In this document: piece after piece, positions 5,684-7,719 of the stretch | Layout of the letters: every line of letters starts with the position of its first letter | How positions within the stretch are numbered: the first letter of the stretch is position 1 | Source: Chloroflexota bacterium | Lineage (GTDB): Bacteria > Chloroflexota > UBA11872 | Length of the DNA: 7,719 nt | Assembly: GCA_028875175.1 (NCBI GenBank) | Contig: JAPPFO010000169.1 | Span: 1-7,719, forward strand | Direction: 5' to 3' | The notes under the pieces: generated by a model | Databases searched by the model: none | What the model saw: the letters and a program-made list of their open reading frames with translations, nothing else | Told to the model about the DNA's origin: nothing | Program-made: the position numbers and the translations under genes

Positions 5684-6907
5684 GTGACTGCCGACCTGGC
5701 GAGGGAGATTCGCCTGGAGCCCACGGTTGAGTTTCCGAGGGATCCGCGCCTGCCGGAGCTAGCTCGGGCGTTCGATGGGCAGTGGGTCTGGGCCATGTAT
5801 TGCCAGGCGTTTGGACAACCAGAGCAGCGCCCTGAGGTGATCCGGATACGGCAGTTCAGCCACACGCCGGGGCACGGAGCCATCGTGGGTTACGTCCTGG
5901 CCTGGCAGCCCGACGCCTACCTGCCACCAGTTGAAGCCAGCCTGAGATTGGTCCGTGGACGACCGCCCGAAATCTCGCGTTATCCGGACGATCATGGGTT
6001 GCCCGGACTGGCCGACGCGGCGCGTCCAGATTCGGCCCTGGGCCTCGTGAATCGATTTGTACTGTCCGTGCCGGCTCGCCGGATCAACGTTGATGCGGTG
6101 CGGTATCGCCCGGGCAGTCGAGCCGTGTTGCGGCACACCATCGGCAAGGTGACGCTCTATGCGCGGGTTGTGCGGCCAGCGTCGGCGTCCGTCCTCGTCT
6201 CGGCATCGGAACGGATCGCCCGGTCAGCCTTTGTTGCGCCGCGGCTTGCCGGACACTGGAACAGCGGCGGCGTTGTGTGGTTCTCAAGGATTCCCGGACG
6301 GAATCTGCGGCGGCACATCAGGAGGGGCGGAAATACGAAGCCTCAGCTGATCCTGGACGGGCTGGAGAGTCTGTGGGAAGGGTCGAACGGCGCACCACAG
6401 GCCAGGGCCTTTAGTCTGAAGCGGCGCTACGTCCAGGCCAGGCGCATCCTGCATCACGCCACGCGCGGCGACGATGACCTGCGGCAGTCGCTGCGAACTG
6501 CCACTCGACGGCTCGATCCATTCGTGGAGTCGTGGCGGCCGTCGGGCATGGCTCACAACGACTTTTACGACGACCAGATGCTGGAGTTGCCGGACGGCCG
6601 GATCGCCCTGGTGGACTTTGAGGAAACCGGGCCGGGCGACCCGATGCTGGACGTGGGCAACTTCCTGGCGCATTTGGGGATCCAGGCGCGCCTTGGACGC
6701 GACAGCGTCTCGGCAGCAACTGGCGCCTGCCACGCGGCGTTTCGCGCCGCCAGTCTGGACCGCCTGCCCTGGGAGGAGCGTGAACTCGATCTGCGCGAAG
6801 CGGTCTGCGTTTTCAGAATCTGCACGAGCACGATTCGCCATATCAGCCCCAACTGGCGAGGCCGCCTGGCCGCAGGGTTGTCGCTCGTGAATGAGGTGTT
6901 GGCGTAG
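5684..6907 (+). CDS. APH-fold small-molecule kinase (aminoglycoside phosphotransferase family)
   Basis: This 407-residue cytoplasmic protein has the catalytic core of the APH/choline-kinase superfamily (PF01636-like), which transfers phosphate from ATP to a sugar, amino alcohol or antibiotic. The catalytic loop is 'MAHNDFYDDQML' with H291 and D293; Q298 stands where most members have Asn. The metal-binding motif is 'ALVDFEETGPGDP' with D311, followed by 'LDVGNFLAHL'. From memory, the combination HxDFYxxQ plus DF[D/E]...GDPxxDxGNFLAHL marks a sub-branch often found beside glycosyltransferases, and maltokinases also carry Gln there, so a sugar or glycan substrate is plausible. 'VRYRPGSRAVLRHTI' (~139-153) and 'TLYARVV' look like the N-lobe, where R161 may replace the usual Lys. 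The first ~130 residues are unassigned. The start is GTG, 3 bases after the secreted-protein stop and without a clear ribosome-binding site, suggesting translational coupling. The substrate, and any resistance role, are unknown. Confidence 0.8.
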   Translation: MTADLAREIRLEPTVEFPRDPRLPELARAFDGQWVWAMYCQAFGQPEQRPEVIRIRQFSHTPGHGAIVGYVLAWQPDAYLPPVEASLRLVRGRPPEISRYPDDHGLPGLADAARPDSALGLVNRFVLSVPARRINVDAVRYRPGSRAVLRHTIGKVTLYARVVRPASASVLVSASERIARSAFVAPRLAGHWNSGGVVWFSRIPGRNLRRHIRRGGNTKPQLILDGLESLWEGSNGAPQARAFSLKRRYVQARRILHHATRGDDDLRQSLRTATRRLDPFVESWRPSGMAHNDFYDDQMLELPDGRIALVDFEETGPGDPMLDVGNFLAHLGIQARLGRDSVSAATGACHAAFRAASLDRLPWEERELDLREAVCVFRICTSTIRHISPNWRGRLAAGLSLVNEVLA

Positions 6908-6977
6908 GTCGCGACGGCTGGGTTCGGGCGGCTTGCAGGCCAGCGGATCAAGCGACGGCTCGCACCGGCAACGGGAT

Positions 6978-7719
6978 CTACAGGTTGACGATGACCATGC
7001 CGGCCAGCGCGGCGGCGACGCCGGCCCAGACGATGGGGCCATGGCGTTCGCGCCAGACAATGACGCCGGCGGCGGTGGTGAGGAGCACCGAGGCCGAGGT
7101 CTGGATGGGGAAGGCAATGGTGCCGGGGATTAGTTCGAGGGCGGCCACCAGGAAGGCCAGTTGAATGACGTTGCAGAGCCCCATGGCGGCGCCGGTCGCG
7201 AGCGGACCGGCGGTGGCGAAGCTCTGACGCAGCGGGGGCGTGCGGGCCTGGAAGCGGCGTCGCATGGCGAAGATGGCGAGGGCAACGGGGACAGAGACCA
7301 GGAACGAAAGCATGACGAAATCCGGCGCGCGGTCGGGCGTCGACAGTTCGTTGAAGGCCTTGGAGGCGGTGAGGCCGGCGCCGGTGACGACCATCATGAG
7401 GGCGACTGAGGGCCAGTACCAACGTGAACGTGGTCCGCGCACGGCGGAGCGAGGACCGACAAGCAGCGGGATGGAGATCAACATGAGAATGAGCCCACCG
7501 ATGGCGGCGGCGCTGGGTCGCTCGCCGAAGAAGACGATGGCCGAGAGCGTGGGGACCACAACGGTGAGGCGCAGCACGATGAAGGTAACGCCGACGCCGG
7601 AACGCACGAGCAAGAGGTAGACGCCGATCATGGTGGCGGCGTACTGAAAGCCCTGGACGGCGCCGAAGATGAGAGTGGGGGCGTCGAAGTCCCAGCCGCC
7701 GCGCAGGAACGCCCAGAGC
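6978..7719 (-). CDS. DMT-superfamily transporter, EamA-type (N-terminus beyond right edge)
   Basis: The frame is open from the right edge to a TAG at 6978-6980, giving 246 visible residues; complete EamA proteins have roughly 280-310, so about 40-60 are missing. The chain alternates hydrophobic helices and short loops. It shows the end of the first EamA repeat ('GVTFIVLRLTVVVPTLSAIV' then 'FFGERPSAAAIGGLILMLIS') and the whole second repeat, ending 'TSASVLLTTAAGVIVWRERH' and 'WAGVAAALAGMVIVNL'. The paired 'GERPS' and 'RERHG' loops before the last helix of each half are characteristic of the family. Members export or import small metabolites such as amino acids or nucleosides; the substrate is not predictable here. 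An internal ATG at 7629-7631 is too far inside the first repeat to be the start. The gene converges on the kinase with a 70-base gap that shows no clear terminator. Confidence 0.88.
   Translation of the reverse strand, partial: LWAFLRGGWDFDAPTLIFGAVQGFQYAATMIGVYLLLVRSGVGVTFIVLRLTVVVPTLSAIVFFGERPSAAAIGGLILMLISIPLLVGPRSAVRGPRSRWYWPSVALMMVVTGAGLTASKAFNELSTPDRAPDFVMLSFLVSVPVALAIFAMRRRFQARTPPLRQSFATAGPLATGAAMGLCNVIQLAFLVAALELIPGTIAFPIQTSASVLLTTAAGVIVWRERHGPIVWAGVAAALAGMVIVNL

Noticed and set aside
5217..5687. 156-codon plus-strand frame over the repeat array with a Thr/Pro/Ile repeat of its own
   Set aside because: Its repeats arise only because the 33-base unit is in frame in all readings. The other frame has a signal peptide, a ribosome-binding site and conserved Asp/Gly positions despite synonymous changes.
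6908..6977. Bidirectional terminator between the convergent kinase and DMT transporter genes
   Set aside because: Only a short direct repeat (GCGACGGCT) was found, with no stable stem followed by T-runs on either strand.

Overview
The window reads as ordinary chromosomal DNA from a GC-rich bacterium, interrupted by a short AT-richer patch around 3400-3600. The best taxonomic clue is the secreted protein at 4427-5680. Its 'IGYPIS...DG.FTLQAFQKVILQWDP' module resembles, from memory, secreted proteins of Chloroflexota metagenomes. The partial beta-propeller gene at the left edge is of a kind I associate with Chloroflexota, Planctomycetota and Poribacteria-like genomes. The Chloroflexota assignment is an inference, not a demonstrated result.

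Layout: (1) 1-674, minus strand: the N-terminal part of a five-bladed-propeller glycoside-hydrolase-like protein, cut by the left edge and lacking a canonical start codon. (2) 675-977: a non-coding divergent gap with two or three RNA hairpins, one with a 14-pair stem. (3) 978-3215, plus strand: a two-gene ABC-2 type exporter, ATPase then permease, 3 bases apart. (4) 3216-3614: a non-coding gap whose second half is AT-richer and holds a good TTGACA promoter candidate and a perfect 9-bp inverted repeat within the ferritin leader. (5) 3615-4103, plus: a non-haem ferritin with a complete ferroxidase centre. (6) 4104-4426: a non-coding gap. (7) 4427-6907, plus: a secreted protein ending in ten 11-residue Asp/Thr repeats, followed 3 bases later by an aminoglycoside-phosphotransferase-fold kinase. 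(8) 6978 to the right edge, minus: a DMT/EamA-family transporter lacking its N-terminus, convergent with the kinase.

The ABC pair is very probably one exporter, and the ferritin stands alone as an iron-storage unit. The least understood part is the tightly spaced pair of the repeat-tailed secreted protein and the small-molecule-type kinase. Their spacing suggests co-transcription, but nothing in the sequence proves a shared job. I saw no tRNA, rRNA, CRISPR array, insertion sequence or phage gene.
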